Part shown: in pieces, positions 1-10,541 of the stretch
Numbering within the stretch: the first letter of the stretch is position 1
Layout of the letters: every line of letters starts with the position of its first letter
NCBI GenBank assembly: GCA_029287915.1
Contig: JARFQE010000100.1
Span: forward strand, 1 to 46,719
Direction of reading: 5' to 3'
Source: Arenicellales bacterium
Lineage (GTDB): Bacteria; Pseudomonadota; Gammaproteobacteria; BMS3Bbin11
Length of the DNA: 46,719 nucleotides
Made by a program: the position numbers and the translations under genes
Notes under the pieces: generated by a model
Seen by the model: only the letters and a program-made list of their open reading frames with translations
Databases searched by the model: none
What the model was told of the DNA's origin: nothing

Positions 1-294
1 TATGCGTTGACCAGCAAGAAGGATTTCAGTTTCCTGGGTGGTTTCCTGTTTGCCGGCATGATGGTCGTGCTACTGGCTATCATCGCCAGCCTGTTTATCC
101 AGATGCCAGCGCTGTCACTGACTATATCAGCGGCAGTCATTATGCTGATGTCCGGTTTTATCCTGTTTGATACCAGTCGCATCATCAATGGCGGCGAAAC
201 CAACTACATCATGGCGACCTACGGCATCTTCCTGAGCATCTTCAACATCTTCATCAGCCTGTTGAACATTCTCGGGATCATGGGCGACGATTAA
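1..294 (+). CDS. Bax inhibitor-1/YccA family membrane protein, 3' part
   Basis: The frame is open from the first base, so the N-terminus lies off the contig. About 97 residues remain. They hold roughly three hydrophobic segments: one with AGMMVVLLAIIASLFI, one with LTISAAVIMLMSGFILF, and a C-terminal stretch with IFLSIFNIFISLLNIL. The block FILFDTSRIINGG followed by NYIMATYGIFLSIFNIF is the conserved C-terminal signature of the BI-1/YccA (UPF0005) family. Bacterial members are inner-membrane proteins; E. coli YccA interacts with and modulates the FtsH protease. A strong hairpin terminator follows 22 bases after the stop. The family call is firm; the member (YccA or YbhL type) cannot be decided from this fragment. 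Confidence 0.88.
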   Translation, partial: YALTSKKDFSFLGGFLFAGMMVVLLAIIASLFIQMPALSLTISAAVIMLMSGFILFDTSRIINGGETNYIMATYGIFLSIFNIFISLLNILGIMGDD

Positions 295-316
295 GCGTCT
301 GCCTGCTATAGCTGAT

Positions 317-346
317 AAAACCCCGGCCCCGGAGGCCGGGGTTTTC
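317..346 (+). terminator. Rho-independent terminator after the BI-1 family gene
   Basis: An 8-bp perfect GC stem, CCCCGGCC (321-328) with GGCCGGGG (334-341), closes a 5-base loop. The stem is extended by AAAA (317-320) pairing with TTTT (342-345). The T run on the plus strand fits termination of the upstream gene, and the A run on the left would allow it to work in the other direction too. Confidence 0.9.
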
Positions 347-384
347 TTATTCAGCACCCTGCTAACCCGCTGACTAGCTAACCG

Positions 385-573
385 ATGGAACTCTTTCTAA
401 AAATCACCCTCGCTGCGGTCTTCGTTATGCTATTGTGGCGCATGTGGCCTGCCACCAAACACTGGATGGAAAATGGTCCCAAAGGCAGTAGCAGTGACTG
501 GCGCTCTTTCATCCTGATCATTGGCGCCGTGGTGGCATTTGTAATCCTGCTGGTGATGTCAGTCAGGAACTAG
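385..573 (+). CDS. Small two-helix membrane protein, hypothetical
   Basis: This encodes 62 residues with an ATG start. Two hydrophobic helices are visible, at about residues 4-20 (LKITLAAVFVMLLWRMW) and 41-58 (SFILIIGAVVAFVILLVM). A short polar loop containing PATKHWMENGPKGSSSDW separates them. I do not recognise a named family. The amphipathic basic and aromatic loop and the coding-like composition suggest a real small inner-membrane protein. It lies just downstream of the BI-1 terminator, so it probably has its own promoter. No function can be assigned. Confidence 0.6.
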   Translation: MELFLKITLAAVFVMLLWRMWPATKHWMENGPKGSSSDWRSFILIIGAVVAFVILLVMSVRN

Positions 574-630
574 GATAAACGGTCACCTTATCTAAACGGG
601 CAGTCAGGTGAATAAAATATATAAAATTCT

Positions 631-843
631 TTAGTCGCTGCCTTCATACTCTTGCAGGGCCTTGAGGGCTTTTTCGTAGTCTTCTTCACTGACGCTGACT
701 GTTACCAGATCAATCAGTGGTAGCTCCCCAATTCCCCCCTGCAGGAACTCACCGTCAACCCTGGCGACAATACCCTGCTGCGCCAGCATCCCCTTAATAA
801 TATGTGCATCGACGGCATTCTGTGCTGAATATACTTTGATCAT
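631..843 (-). CDS. DUF2007 family small protein (putative signal-transducing type)
   Basis: About 70 residues from the ATG at 843. A longer reading begins at 861, but the family normally starts directly with the beta strand MIKVYSA, and a weak GAG-type ribosome site precedes 843. The pattern is typical of DUF2007: an N-terminal MIKVYSAQNAVDAHIIKGML segment, the central VDGEFLQGGIGELP loop, then VTVSVSEEDYEKALKALQEYE. Members are small ferredoxin-like-fold proteins of unknown function, often labelled putative signal-transducing proteins. It is a single gene with no obvious operon partner. The family call is good; the function is not known. Confidence 0.75.
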   Translation of the reverse strand: MIKVYSAQNAVDAHIIKGMLAQQGIVARVDGEFLQGGIGELPLIDLVTVSVSEEDYEKALKALQEYEGSD

Positions 844-944
844 TTTCTCGCTACTCTGCAATTATCTGCACTGGAATTGTACCGGTTGCTGCGATCATAG
901 TGGTGACAGATATGATACTAAGCGTTGTTGGCAGAAATTACCTA

Positions 945-1370
945 TCAATCGGCCCTGTCACTCACGGCACTTCTGACGTAGACAAGAAATAGTCCGCCGA
1001 GAAAGCTTCCGATCGGGTACATAACCGGCCACAGGTTGTGAAAGACCTTTTGCACTGGAGCAGGCTCAATCGACAACTCTCCATCGCTGATGAAATAGGC
1101 TGCTAGCATCAGCAGTACGCCACAGGCGAGCGCCCATAGATAAGGCTTGTCACCCCGGCACAGGACGGCTGCGCATAGTCCAGTGAAAAAGCCCATCAGT
1201 AATCGTGGGATCCAGTCAAGTACAGTTAGCCAGTCGAACCAGCCCCAGTAGGTAGTGGCATTTCTGCTAACAATGAAGGTCCCGCCGAACCATCCATGAA
1301 AATAGGGCATCAGCAGGTAAGCAGCGTAGCCTACCGAGAAGATGACAATGACATTTACCACTGATTTCAT
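945..1370 (-). CDS. Integral membrane protein, hypothetical
   Basis: 141 residues from an ATG at 1370. The N-terminus is a hydrophobic segment (MKSVVNVIVIFSVGYAAYLLM). Further hydrophobic stretches follow at about residues 52-72 (IPRLLMGFFTGLCAAVLC), 78-94 (YLWALACGVLLMLAAYF) and 114-132 (LWPVMYPIGSFLGGLFLVYV), giving about four membrane spans. I recognise no catalytic motif and no named family. It lies 27 bases downstream of serS on the same strand and could be the last gene of the ftsK-lolA-rarA-crcB-serS run. Confidence 0.6.
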   Translation of the reverse strand: MKSVVNVIVIFSVGYAAYLLMPYFHGWFGGTFIVSRNATTYWGWFDWLTVLDWIPRLLMGFFTGLCAAVLCRGDKPYLWALACGVLLMLAAYFISDGELSIEPAPVQKVFHNLWPVMYPIGSFLGGLFLVYVRSAVSDRAD

Positions 1371-1397
1371 AGCTGGTGGATGTGAAAGCGATTACTG

Positions 1398-2675
<1,278 letters not shown>

Positions 2676-2726
2676 TCAAAATTTGTAGTGGGTTTATAGT
2701 TCAAGCCGAAAAAGTAATTGATTGTT

Positions 2727-3032
2727 TTAAATATTGACTTCAGCAGACCAGCTCACGACATGTCCAGGTTCAAATGAACTGGAAAGATCCGAAAGGATGC
2801 CAGCCACCTTTTCCTGCTCATCAAAAAATTCAATGACCTGTGGCAGATCGAGAGAAATATCCAGCAAACTTGAGGAGTGGAGCTCGCCTGACGCCCCAAA
2901 ACCGGCGACACCCCGGAAAACAGTCACTCCCCTGACATGGTAATCATCATGCAAGCGCGACAGCATGTCTTTTAATTTACCCTGGCCTTCGGTGCAGTAC
3001 ATCCGAACCACAGTCACTTTCATTGTTTTCAT
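2727..3032 (-). CDS. DUF190 protein linked to fluoride exporter
   Basis: 101 residues. DUF190 proteins are small alpha/beta proteins often encoded next to crcB (Fluc) and proposed to act with it; their biochemical role is unsettled. Recognisable features are the N-terminal strand VTVVRMYCTEGQGK and the central RGVTVFRGVAGFGASGELHS, which is the family hallmark (GxTVxRGxxGFG). The C-terminal half is DLPQVIEFFDEQEKV. The ATG at 3032 has a GGA six bases upstream; an in-frame ATG at 3023 is an alternative. It lies 39 bases after crcB in the same direction. Confidence 0.85.
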   Translation of the reverse strand: MKTMKVTVVRMYCTEGQGKLKDMLSRLHDDYHVRGVTVFRGVAGFGASGELHSSSLLDISLDLPQVIEFFDEQEKVAGILSDLSSSFEPGHVVSWSAEVNI

Positions 3033-3071
3033 CTAAAATCCAAAATAGATTTATCCGACTAGTTTGTCAGG

Positions 3072-3446
3072 CTAGAACTGTCTGGCCACGAAAACACCGA
3101 GCCAGACGGCAATAATACAGAGGATGACACTTAATAACATGTTCAGTATTGCCAGTGTCACTGCTCCATTCTCAATCAGGTTAAGCGTCTCGATGGAAAA
3201 GGTGGAAAAGGTAGTAAACGCACCGAGCCCCCCTACTAATAATGCCCCTCTCCACAGCACATCAAGGGTCGATCTCTCTATCAGCAGCACAAACAGCAAA
3301 CCCATCAGCAGAGAGCCCAGTACATTTACTGCCAACGTGCCATAAGGAAATGACCTGCCTAACATGGCATAGACCGCATTCGACATGCCATATCGCATCA
3401 GTGCACCGACGGCGCCGCCGGCTGCAATTGCTAGTAGCTGTTTCAT
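3072..3446 (-). CDS. crcB: Fluoride ion exporter CrcB/Fluc
   Basis: 124 residues with four hydrophobic helices, the typical size of a dual-topology Fluc channel that exports fluoride across the inner membrane as a homodimer. Family motifs are present: GGAVGALMRYGMS near the N-terminus, PYGTLAVNVLGSLLMG (with the conserved TLxVNxxGS asparagine) in helix 2, and GGLGAFTTFSTFSIET in helix 3, which carries the phenylalanine and threonine residues lining the pore and the central sodium site. It begins 13 bases after rarA, so there is no room for its own promoter or fluoride riboswitch and it should be cotranscribed with rarA. Confidence 0.95.
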   Translation of the reverse strand: MKQLLAIAAGGAVGALMRYGMSNAVYAMLGRSFPYGTLAVNVLGSLLMGLLFVLLIERSTLDVLWRGALLVGGLGAFTTFSTFSIETLNLIENGAVTLAILNMLLSVILCIIAVWLGVFVARQF

Positions 3447-3459
3447 GGTACCAGTTTGA

Positions 3460-4779
3460 TCACTTGTTGTGCTTCCAGTATGCCTGGTCCAATTGTCCTA
3501 AATACCTGAGACGTTCTGCAATCTTTTTTTCCAGCCCACGATCAACCGGTTCATAGTATCGAACCGGTTTCATGTCATCAGGAAAATAGTTTTCCCCTGC
3601 CGCATATGCCTCTGTTTCATCATGTGCGTAACGGTAATTCTGACTGGCGCCGAGTTCTTTCATCAGCTTTGTCGGTGCATTTCGAAGATGTAGCGGAACC
3701 GGATGTGAGCCCTGTTGCCGTACATCATCAACGGCCTTGTTCCAGGCCATGTAAACGGCATTACTTTTTGGCACACTGGCAAGATAACTGACCGCCTGAG
3801 CAAGAGCCAGTTCGCCTTCCGGACTGCCCAGGCGCTCCAGAGTCTCCCAGGCATTCAGAGCCAGTTGCAGGGCGCGAGGATCGGCATTACCGATATCCTC
3901 ACTCGCCATACGAACGACACGCCTGGCCACATAGAAGGGATCAGCTCCTCCATCTAGCATTCGAGCCAGCCAGTACAGCGATGCATCGGGTGATGACCCG
4001 CGGACAGATTTGTGCAAGGCGGATATCTGGTCATAAAATGCATCGCCACCTTTGTCAAAGCGACGCATATTATCACCGGCTAGCTGCTTGATCGTTTGTT
4101 CGTCTATCAGCTGGATGTCATCGACTGCGCGGGCTAAGTCTGCAGCGATTTCAAGCATGTTTAAAGCTCGCCTGGCATCACCGTCGGCAAGCGCTGCTAA
4201 CAGCTGCATGGCGTCATCAGAAACCTCAATAGACTGCTGACCAAGGCCCTTATGTTGATCTTGCAGAGCCCGCTTGAGCACGTCGATGATGTCACCTTTC
4301 GTCAATGACTTGAGAACATAAACTCGCAGTCTAGACAACAACGCGTTATTCAACTCAAAGGAAGGATTCTCGGTAGTTGCACCAATAAAATCGAAGGTAC
4401 CATCCTCGATATGGGGAAGAAATCCGTCCTGCTGTGATTTATTGAATCGATGAACTTCATCAACAAACAGCAGTGTTTTTTCACCTATCATTTGATTCTG
4501 CTGCGCCTGTTCAACGACAGCACGGATATCTTTAACGCCGGCATGAACAGCAGAAAGCGTTAACAGGCGTGCACGGGAGTGGTTGGCAATCAATCTTGCC
4601 AGTGTCGTCTTTCCAGTACCCGGCGGCCCCCAAAGAATCATTGAGTGAGCACGCTGTGACTCCACCATACGATGGATAGGTTTACCTTCTGCGACCAAGT
4701 GCTGCTGCCCGGCGAACTCGGATACTTGCTGGGGTCGCATTCGATCAGCCAACGGGGCATGCGGCGAGATGCCAGGCAT
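3460..4779 (-). CDS. rarA: Replication-associated recombination protein A (AAA+ ATPase)
   Basis: 439 residues, close to E. coli RarA/MgsA (447). It is a clamp-loader-like AAA+ protein of the WRNIP1/Mgs1 family that acts at stalled replication forks and binds SSB. Walker A is GPPGTGKT (51-58) and Walker B is LLFVDEVHRF (103-112). The block GATTENPSFELNNALLSR carries sensor 1 and the arginine finger region. The C-terminal half is the conserved MgsA oligomerisation domain (ASEDIGNADPRAL, YPHD-like GENYFPDDM). Its ATG overlaps the lolA stop by one base (TAATG), so translation is probably coupled to lolA. Confidence 0.97.
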   Translation of the reverse strand: MPGISPHAPLADRMRPQQVSEFAGQQHLVAEGKPIHRMVESQRAHSMILWGPPGTGKTTLARLIANHSRARLLTLSAVHAGVKDIRAVVEQAQQNQMIGEKTLLFVDEVHRFNKSQQDGFLPHIEDGTFDFIGATTENPSFELNNALLSRLRVYVLKSLTKGDIIDVLKRALQDQHKGLGQQSIEVSDDAMQLLAALADGDARRALNMLEIAADLARAVDDIQLIDEQTIKQLAGDNMRRFDKGGDAFYDQISALHKSVRGSSPDASLYWLARMLDGGADPFYVARRVVRMASEDIGNADPRALQLALNAWETLERLGSPEGELALAQAVSYLASVPKSNAVYMAWNKAVDDVRQQGSHPVPLHLRNAPTKLMKELGASQNYRYAHDETEAYAAGENYFPDDMKPVRYYEPVDRGLEKKIAERLRYLGQLDQAYWKHNK

Positions 4780-5402
4780 TAGCTTGCCTCTTCAATAACA
4801 TCCACTCCGGGCGGCGGAATAAATGTAAAGATTTCATCCGGAATATCAATATTTTCCTTTATATTATTGAATTTCATCCGCGTCGTCTGACCGAAGCTAT
4901 CTATCATCTCAAGCAGCTGCAGTTTGCCGTCTGAAAAAGCGATATATACATCAGTGAATCCCGCATCCCTGCTCTTCGGTATCATGCGCACCCAGTGCAG
5001 ATTGTCATGCTGACCAGCATCTTCAAGAATAAAATTATCCTGCAGATTCCCCTCTCCTGACAGCAACATTGCAGGAGTTTGACTGACAGCAGCGCTGCTT
5101 TGTCGATGCGTAATCTGCTCTAGCTCGACATCGTATATCCACACTTGTTTACCGTCACTGATAATCAATTGCTCTGAGGGGCTGGTATAGTTCCAGCGGA
5201 ACTTGCCGGGACGTTCAATCGAAAATTCTCCACTTGATGCCTCTAGAAGTCTCAGGTTTTCATCTAGTACCTTCTGCTCGAAACTCGCTGAATAACTTCT
5301 AATCTCACTAAAAAAGCGCTGCAATTCATCGAGGCCGGCGGCACAGATGGATTTTGACATCAGCAGAAAAAACACGGCTGCAGAAATTGAAATAATTTTC
5401 AT
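4779..5402 (-). CDS. lolA: Outer-membrane lipoprotein carrier protein LolA
   Basis: 207 residues. LolA is the periplasmic chaperone that takes mature lipoproteins from the LolCDE transporter and hands them to LolB at the outer membrane. The first 22 residues form a Sec signal peptide (MKIISISAAVFFLLMSKSICAA) with cleavage expected after the AA pair. The mature part has family features: YSASFEQKVLDEN, the FSIERPGKFRWNYTSP strand pair, and KQVWIYDVELEQITHR. It lies between ftsK and rarA on the same strand, the standard gammaproteobacterial order, 91 bases after the ftsK stop. Confidence 0.95.
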   Translation of the reverse strand: MKIISISAAVFFLLMSKSICAAGLDELQRFFSEIRSYSASFEQKVLDENLRLLEASSGEFSIERPGKFRWNYTSPSEQLIISDGKQVWIYDVELEQITHRQSSAAVSQTPAMLLSGEGNLQDNFILEDAGQHDNLHWVRMIPKSRDAGFTDVYIAFSDGKLQLLEMIDSFGQTTRMKFNNIKENIDIPDEIFTFIPPPGVDVIEEAS

Positions 5403-5493
5403 AAATATTTAATCAACTATGCACAGAGAAAAATATAAAGTGTCCAGTAAATGCTGGAATAGTTCCACGTATTTTCAACTGAAAACCCGCTTT

Positions 5494-7785
5494 TCAATCC
5501 TTGACAGGCTCTGGTGCCAGCACTTCGCGCTTGCCCGAGTTGTCCGCTGCTGACACTACACCGGCCATTTCCATAGTCTCTATCATACGGGCTGCTCGGT
5601 TGTAGCCGATGCGAAGTTTTCGTTGTACAGAGGAGATGGAGGCACGCCGGCTTTCCGTCACAATGCGCACTGCTTCATCATAAAGCGGATCCTGCTCACC
5701 ATCATTACTACCATTAGCTGACAATGTCGCTCCTGCATCCGGATCTTCAAGTACCGTCTCATCGTACTCGGGCTGTGCAGCGGCAGCCAGCTGACTCACC
5801 ACACGATGCACTTCATCATCGGAAACAAATGCACCGTGCACGCGAACGGTGTTACTCGCCCCCGGCGGCAGGAACAACATGTCACCCATACCCAGCAGGC
5901 TTTCCGCACCTCCCTGATCTAGTACAGTTCGGGAATCGACTTTTGATGGCACACGAAATGAAATCCGCGATGGAATATTCGCCTTGATCAGGCCGGTAAT
6001 GACATCGACAGATGGCCGTTGCGTCGCCAGCACCAGATGGATGCCGGCAGCACGTGCTTTCTGTGCGAGTCTCGCAATCAGTTCCTCCAGTTTCTTGCCT
6101 ACAACCATCATCAGATCGGCCAGCTCATCAATGATGATTACAATATATGGCAAGGTGGTGAGTTGTTCTGGTTCTTCTCCAGCTTCCACCAGAGGATTCA
6201 TCAATGGTGCTTTCCTTTTGATTCCCTCATTCACCTTGCGATTGTAGCCAGCGAGGTTCCGCACCCCTACCGCAGCCAGCAGACGGTAGCGTCGTTCCAT
6301 CTCAAAAATTCCCCACCGCAATGCATTTGCAGCCTTCTTCATATCAGTAACGACTGGTGCAAGCAGGTGAGGAAGACCTTCATATACCGATAACTCCAGC
6401 ATCTTGGGGTCAACAAGTATCAAGCGTACATCCCTCGGTGTAGATTTGAATATAATGCTCAGGATCAATGCATTGAGACACACTGATTTACCCGAACCGG
6501 TAGTCCCTGCTATCAGTAAATGTGGCATCTTACAGAGGTCGGCAACAACCGGTGCACCGCTGATATCCTTACCTAACAGGATAGCCAATGGGCTGCTGGC
6601 ATCTTCATAGGCTTTTGACGAAATCCCCTCAATGAAGCCGACGCTTTCGCGGTATTCATTGGGAATTTCTACACCCATAAAGGACTTTCCCGGGATATTC
6701 TCGACTACCCTGACACTAATGACAGACAGCGATCGCGCCAGATCGCTAGCCAGGTTGGCAATTTGCGAGGCCTTGACACCAGGGGCAGGATCTATCTCAA
6801 AACGGGTAACGACCGGTCCTGGCTGGACCTCGACAACCTGTACCTCGATATTAAAATCGAGCAGCTTGCGTTCAAGCATGCGCGACAGCTTCTCCAGTGC
6901 GTCACGTGAGAAACTCCCTTCATGCAAAGGTGCTGGATCAAGCAACGACAGGCTCGGCAATAGCTCATTGGTTGGGCGTGAAAACAGATCTTTCTGTTTT
7001 TCACGTTCTTTGCGTTCACTTTGCTCAGGGTTTGCTATTTTCGGTTCAATTCGAACAGGTTTTTTCTTGTCCTGGCTTCGGCGTGCCTTTTTCACACTAA
7101 GCTGACGCTTTTCCAGAACCTTTTGTGATTGCTTTTTCTCCTTCAGCGAGACAGCCATAGCCTTAAGCCAATCATAGGCTATTAGTGTATATTTTCCTGT
7201 GACATCCATCAGCCAGAACCACGACAGCCCGGTTAAAAGTGTGATACCTGACAGAAAAAGAGCAAGTAACAGCAGTGTGCCACCAACGGTACCAAATGAC
7301 GGCGTCAAGGTGCTTGCAATTGCTTCACCGAGATATCCTCCTGGAAGATAACTGGTTGCGTCCAGCGGAGAGCTAAAATACATTTGTGACAGCGCACAGC
7401 CGCCAATAAGGGTAAGAATAAAACCAACTGAAACGACAATCCGGGTGTGTATATCCTTGGCGTGGCTGGCTGACTTCTGGCGATAAATCCTCACCACAAG
7501 CCACAGCAGCATGACAGGAAAGAGATAGGCCATCAGGCCAAACAGATTCAGAAAAAGATTGGCAAAACTGGCGCCTGCATGGCCGCCAAGATTAGATACA
7601 ATTCCAGTATCAGTACTATGTGACCAGCCTGGATCCTTTGGCGAGAAGCTCACCAGCGATATCAGCAAAAAGAGGGCGATAACAGTCAGTATAAATAAAA
7701 TACTCTCGCGCAATCCTGCCTTTACTTTTGGAGTAATGACAGGTTCTTTCTTTTTGTTTATTTTTTTTCGTTTGGCCTGAGGCAT
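5494..7785 (-). CDS. ftsK: DNA translocase FtsK
   Basis: 763 residues. FtsK sits at the division septum, pumps DNA and activates XerCD recombination at dif. Residues about 26-195 hold four membrane spans. A basic, charged linker (about 210-270) follows and is much shorter than that of E. coli. The alpha/beta motor comes next, with Walker A GTTGSGKS (427-434) and Walker B IVIIIDE (548-554). The C-terminal gamma winged helix (about 700-763, YDEAVRIVTESRRASISSVQRKL broken here for length) reads KOPS orientation sites. The length fits the short-linker FtsK/SpoIIIE type. Its ATG overlaps the ald stop by one base (TGATG). Confidence 0.97.
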   Translation of the reverse strand: MPQAKRKKINKKKEPVITPKVKAGLRESILFILTVIALFLLISLVSFSPKDPGWSHSTDTGIVSNLGGHAGASFANLFLNLFGLMAYLFPVMLLWLVVRIYRQKSASHAKDIHTRIVVSVGFILTLIGGCALSQMYFSSPLDATSYLPGGYLGEAIASTLTPSFGTVGGTLLLLALFLSGITLLTGLSWFWLMDVTGKYTLIAYDWLKAMAVSLKEKKQSQKVLEKRQLSVKKARRSQDKKKPVRIEPKIANPEQSERKEREKQKDLFSRPTNELLPSLSLLDPAPLHEGSFSRDALEKLSRMLERKLLDFNIEVQVVEVQPGPVVTRFEIDPAPGVKASQIANLASDLARSLSVISVRVVENIPGKSFMGVEIPNEYRESVGFIEGISSKAYEDASSPLAILLGKDISGAPVVADLCKMPHLLIAGTTGSGKSVCLNALILSIIFKSTPRDVRLILVDPKMLELSVYEGLPHLLAPVVTDMKKAANALRWGIFEMERRYRLLAAVGVRNLAGYNRKVNEGIKRKAPLMNPLVEAGEEPEQLTTLPYIVIIIDELADLMMVVGKKLEELIARLAQKARAAGIHLVLATQRPSVDVITGLIKANIPSRISFRVPSKVDSRTVLDQGGAESLLGMGDMLFLPPGASNTVRVHGAFVSDDEVHRVVSQLAAAAQPEYDETVLEDPDAGATLSANGSNDGEQDPLYDEAVRIVTESRRASISSVQRKLRIGYNRAARMIETMEMAGVVSAADNSGKREVLAPEPVKD

Positions 7786-8852
7786 CAGTCTTTCAATGAC
7801 TCTGCTACCGCGGGATGTACTATCCTGCCCTGTTCAATATTGACACCACTTGAAAGGGTACTTCCTTTTGTTACGCCCTCGTCAAGCAATATGCTAACGA
7901 AAGGCAGCAGCTCGGCACTTAACGCCTGTGAGGCAGAACGCGGAACAGCTGCAGGCATATTTGTTACAGCAAAATGCACCACCTCTTCCTCTATATACGT
8001 CGGAGCAGAATAATCCGTAGCTTTTGTGGTCTCTACACAACCTCCCTGATCAACAGAAATGTCGACAATTACACTACCAGAGGCCATGCTGGCCACCATT
8101 TCTCGGCTAATTAGATGTGGGGTACGCGCACCTGGAATAAGCACTGCACCTATAACCAGGTCAGCCTGTTCAACGGCTTTCGCTACCGTATCAGGGTATG
8201 GATAGAGGCCGCTTACATTACCACCGAGCGCACGCATCCGTGCCTGTTTTTCCCGCTTCCGATCAAATACCGTCACCGTAGCACCAAGATTTTGTGCAAC
8301 AATTGCGGCATTTTCTCCAGCATTGCCAGCGCCCATGATGACAACATTACCCCTTTCGGCGGCAGGCAAACCACCTAACAACAGGCCCTTTCCACCCTGT
8401 GTAGCATACAGTAATGTCGCACCGGTCTGTACAGCAATGCGACCTGCTACATCACTCATTGGAGCCAGCAATGGCAAGTTATTGTCGACCATGACCGTTT
8501 CGAAGGCCAGTGCTGTCAGTCCTATCTGCTGCAGCTTTTCAGCCAGTTGCGGAGTAGCAGCCAGGTGCAGGTATGAAAACAAAGTATGATCTTCACGTAG
8601 ATAGGCATATTCCGCTGCAATAGGCTCTTTTACCTTCACTATTAGTTCGGATTCGCCATACAGTGATTCGGCATCACTTACAATTTTTGCACCAGCAGCA
8701 ATGTAGGCCGTGTCATCATAGCCACTACCGGCGCCTGCACCGGCCTGCAGGAAAACATTATGCCCTGCTGCTGTCAGTACAGCGACTGCGGCGGGCAGTA
8801 AGGCCACGCGCTGTTCAAATGGTTTAATTTCAACTGGAATTCCAATATTCAT
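7785..8852 (-). CDS. ald: Alanine dehydrogenase
   Basis: 355 residues. The enzyme interconverts L-alanine and pyruvate plus ammonia with NAD. The N-terminal catalytic domain starts GIPVEIKPFEQRVAL. The catalytic pair is at the canonical positions: Lys75 in IVKVKEP and His96 in SYLHLA. The Rossmann loop is GAGNAG (174-179). The block SVDQGGCVETT and the C-terminal NMPAAVPRSAS are also typical. It is somewhat shorter than the usual 370 residues and shows small departures from standard motifs, so it may be a divergent branch. Related NAD(P) transhydrogenase alpha subunits share the fold but are longer. It overlaps ftsK by one base, so the two are probably cotranscribed, and it diverges from trxB. 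Confidence 0.92.
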   Translation of the reverse strand: MNIGIPVEIKPFEQRVALLPAAVAVLTAAGHNVFLQAGAGAGSGYDDTAYIAAGAKIVSDAESLYGESELIVKVKEPIAAEYAYLREDHTLFSYLHLAATPQLAEKLQQIGLTALAFETVMVDNNLPLLAPMSDVAGRIAVQTGATLLYATQGGKGLLLGGLPAAERGNVVIMGAGNAGENAAIVAQNLGATVTVFDRKREKQARMRALGGNVSGLYPYPDTVAKAVEQADLVIGAVLIPGARTPHLISREMVASMASGSVIVDISVDQGGCVETTKATDYSAPTYIEEEVVHFAVTNMPAAVPRSASQALSAELLPFVSILLDEGVTKGSTLSSGVNIEQGRIVHPAVAESLKD

Positions 8853-8954
8853 AATAACTGCTTTTGCCCTTCAATTTTCGATGTCGTAACATACCATTTT
8901 TTTGTCGCAGGAACCTCCCTTGACACCCATCTGGAAGGGGTTTTCCTGCACTAA

Positions 8955-9935
<981 letters not shown>

Positions 9936-9943
9936 TTCCCGCC

Positions 9944-10510
9944 GTGGCTGACAAGCGCGACAAGAATGACGACAGTGGAAATAACTCTTCGTCATTCATG
10001 TCCCGGAATTTCCCGGACGCCACGCCATTAAAACAGAATAAGCAGACCATGCAATCAACAAAAACCAGACCGCACAGGAGCAAATCTGTTGCAACTGGAT
10101 CAGATGTGGATTTGCCTCCATTGCAACAGCCCGGAAGTTCGACTATTGCTGCAAATGACGTTCTCAGTTATCAGGGCAACGGTGTTCAAAACCGGATTAT
10201 GCGCCAGCTTAAGACGGGAAAGATAGCAGTAGAACAACGGCTGGATTTACATGGACAGACGATTGAACAGGCACATCGATCGATAATGCAGTTTATTCAT
10301 CAATGTCAGCAGCAAAGGAAATGTTACGTGCTTATCATCCACGGCCGCGGTTATCGCTCAGCTGGAGGTGTACCTGTGTTAAAACAGAATGTTGATTACT
10401 GGCTGAGGCAACACAATTCGGTGCTGGCCTTTCATACGGCAAGCCCGGCAGATGGTGGCACGGGTGCCGTGTATGTCCTGTTGCGTAAAGATCCCGGGTA
10501 TAAAGCCTGA
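9944..10510 (+). CDS. Smr-domain protein (SmrA-like)
   Basis: 188 residues with a GTG start eight bases after trxB. The first 85 or so residues are polar and low in complexity, apparently disordered. From about residue 98 an Smr domain follows, with LDLHGQTIEQAH (the DLHG motif), the central VLIIHGRGYRSAGG (HGxG motif) and a C-terminal GTGAVYVLLRK. Smr domains nick or cleave nucleic acid; stand-alone proteobacterial forms such as SmrA and SmrB are endonucleases, SmrB acting on mRNA at collided ribosomes. The HGRGYRSAGGVPVLK region is the usual proteobacterial form. No ATG lies near the start other than codon 19, and that has no ribosome site, so GTG is preferred. Confidence 0.85.
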   Translation: MADKRDKNDDSGNNSSSFMSRNFPDATPLKQNKQTMQSTKTRPHRSKSVATGSDVDLPPLQQPGSSTIAANDVLSYQGNGVQNRIMRQLKTGKIAVEQRLDLHGQTIEQAHRSIMQFIHQCQQQRKCYVLIIHGRGYRSAGGVPVLKQNVDYWLRQHNSVLAFHTASPADGGTGAVYVLLRKDPGYKA

Positions 10511-10541
10511 TAAAGCTAGCGCTCCATCGTGCCCAGTTTTG

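Noticed and set aside
574-630. TCACCT/AGGTGA hairpin between the small membrane protein and the DUF2007 gene
   Set aside because: The stem is six bases with a loop of about 18 and no T run; too weak to call a terminator.
3447-3459. Possible fluoride riboswitch before crcB
   Set aside because: Only 13 bases separate rarA and crcB, too few for the aptamer.
8920-8925. Perfect TTGACA box upstream of trxB
   Set aside because: No -10-like hexamer lies at 16-18 bases, so it does not make a convincing promoter.
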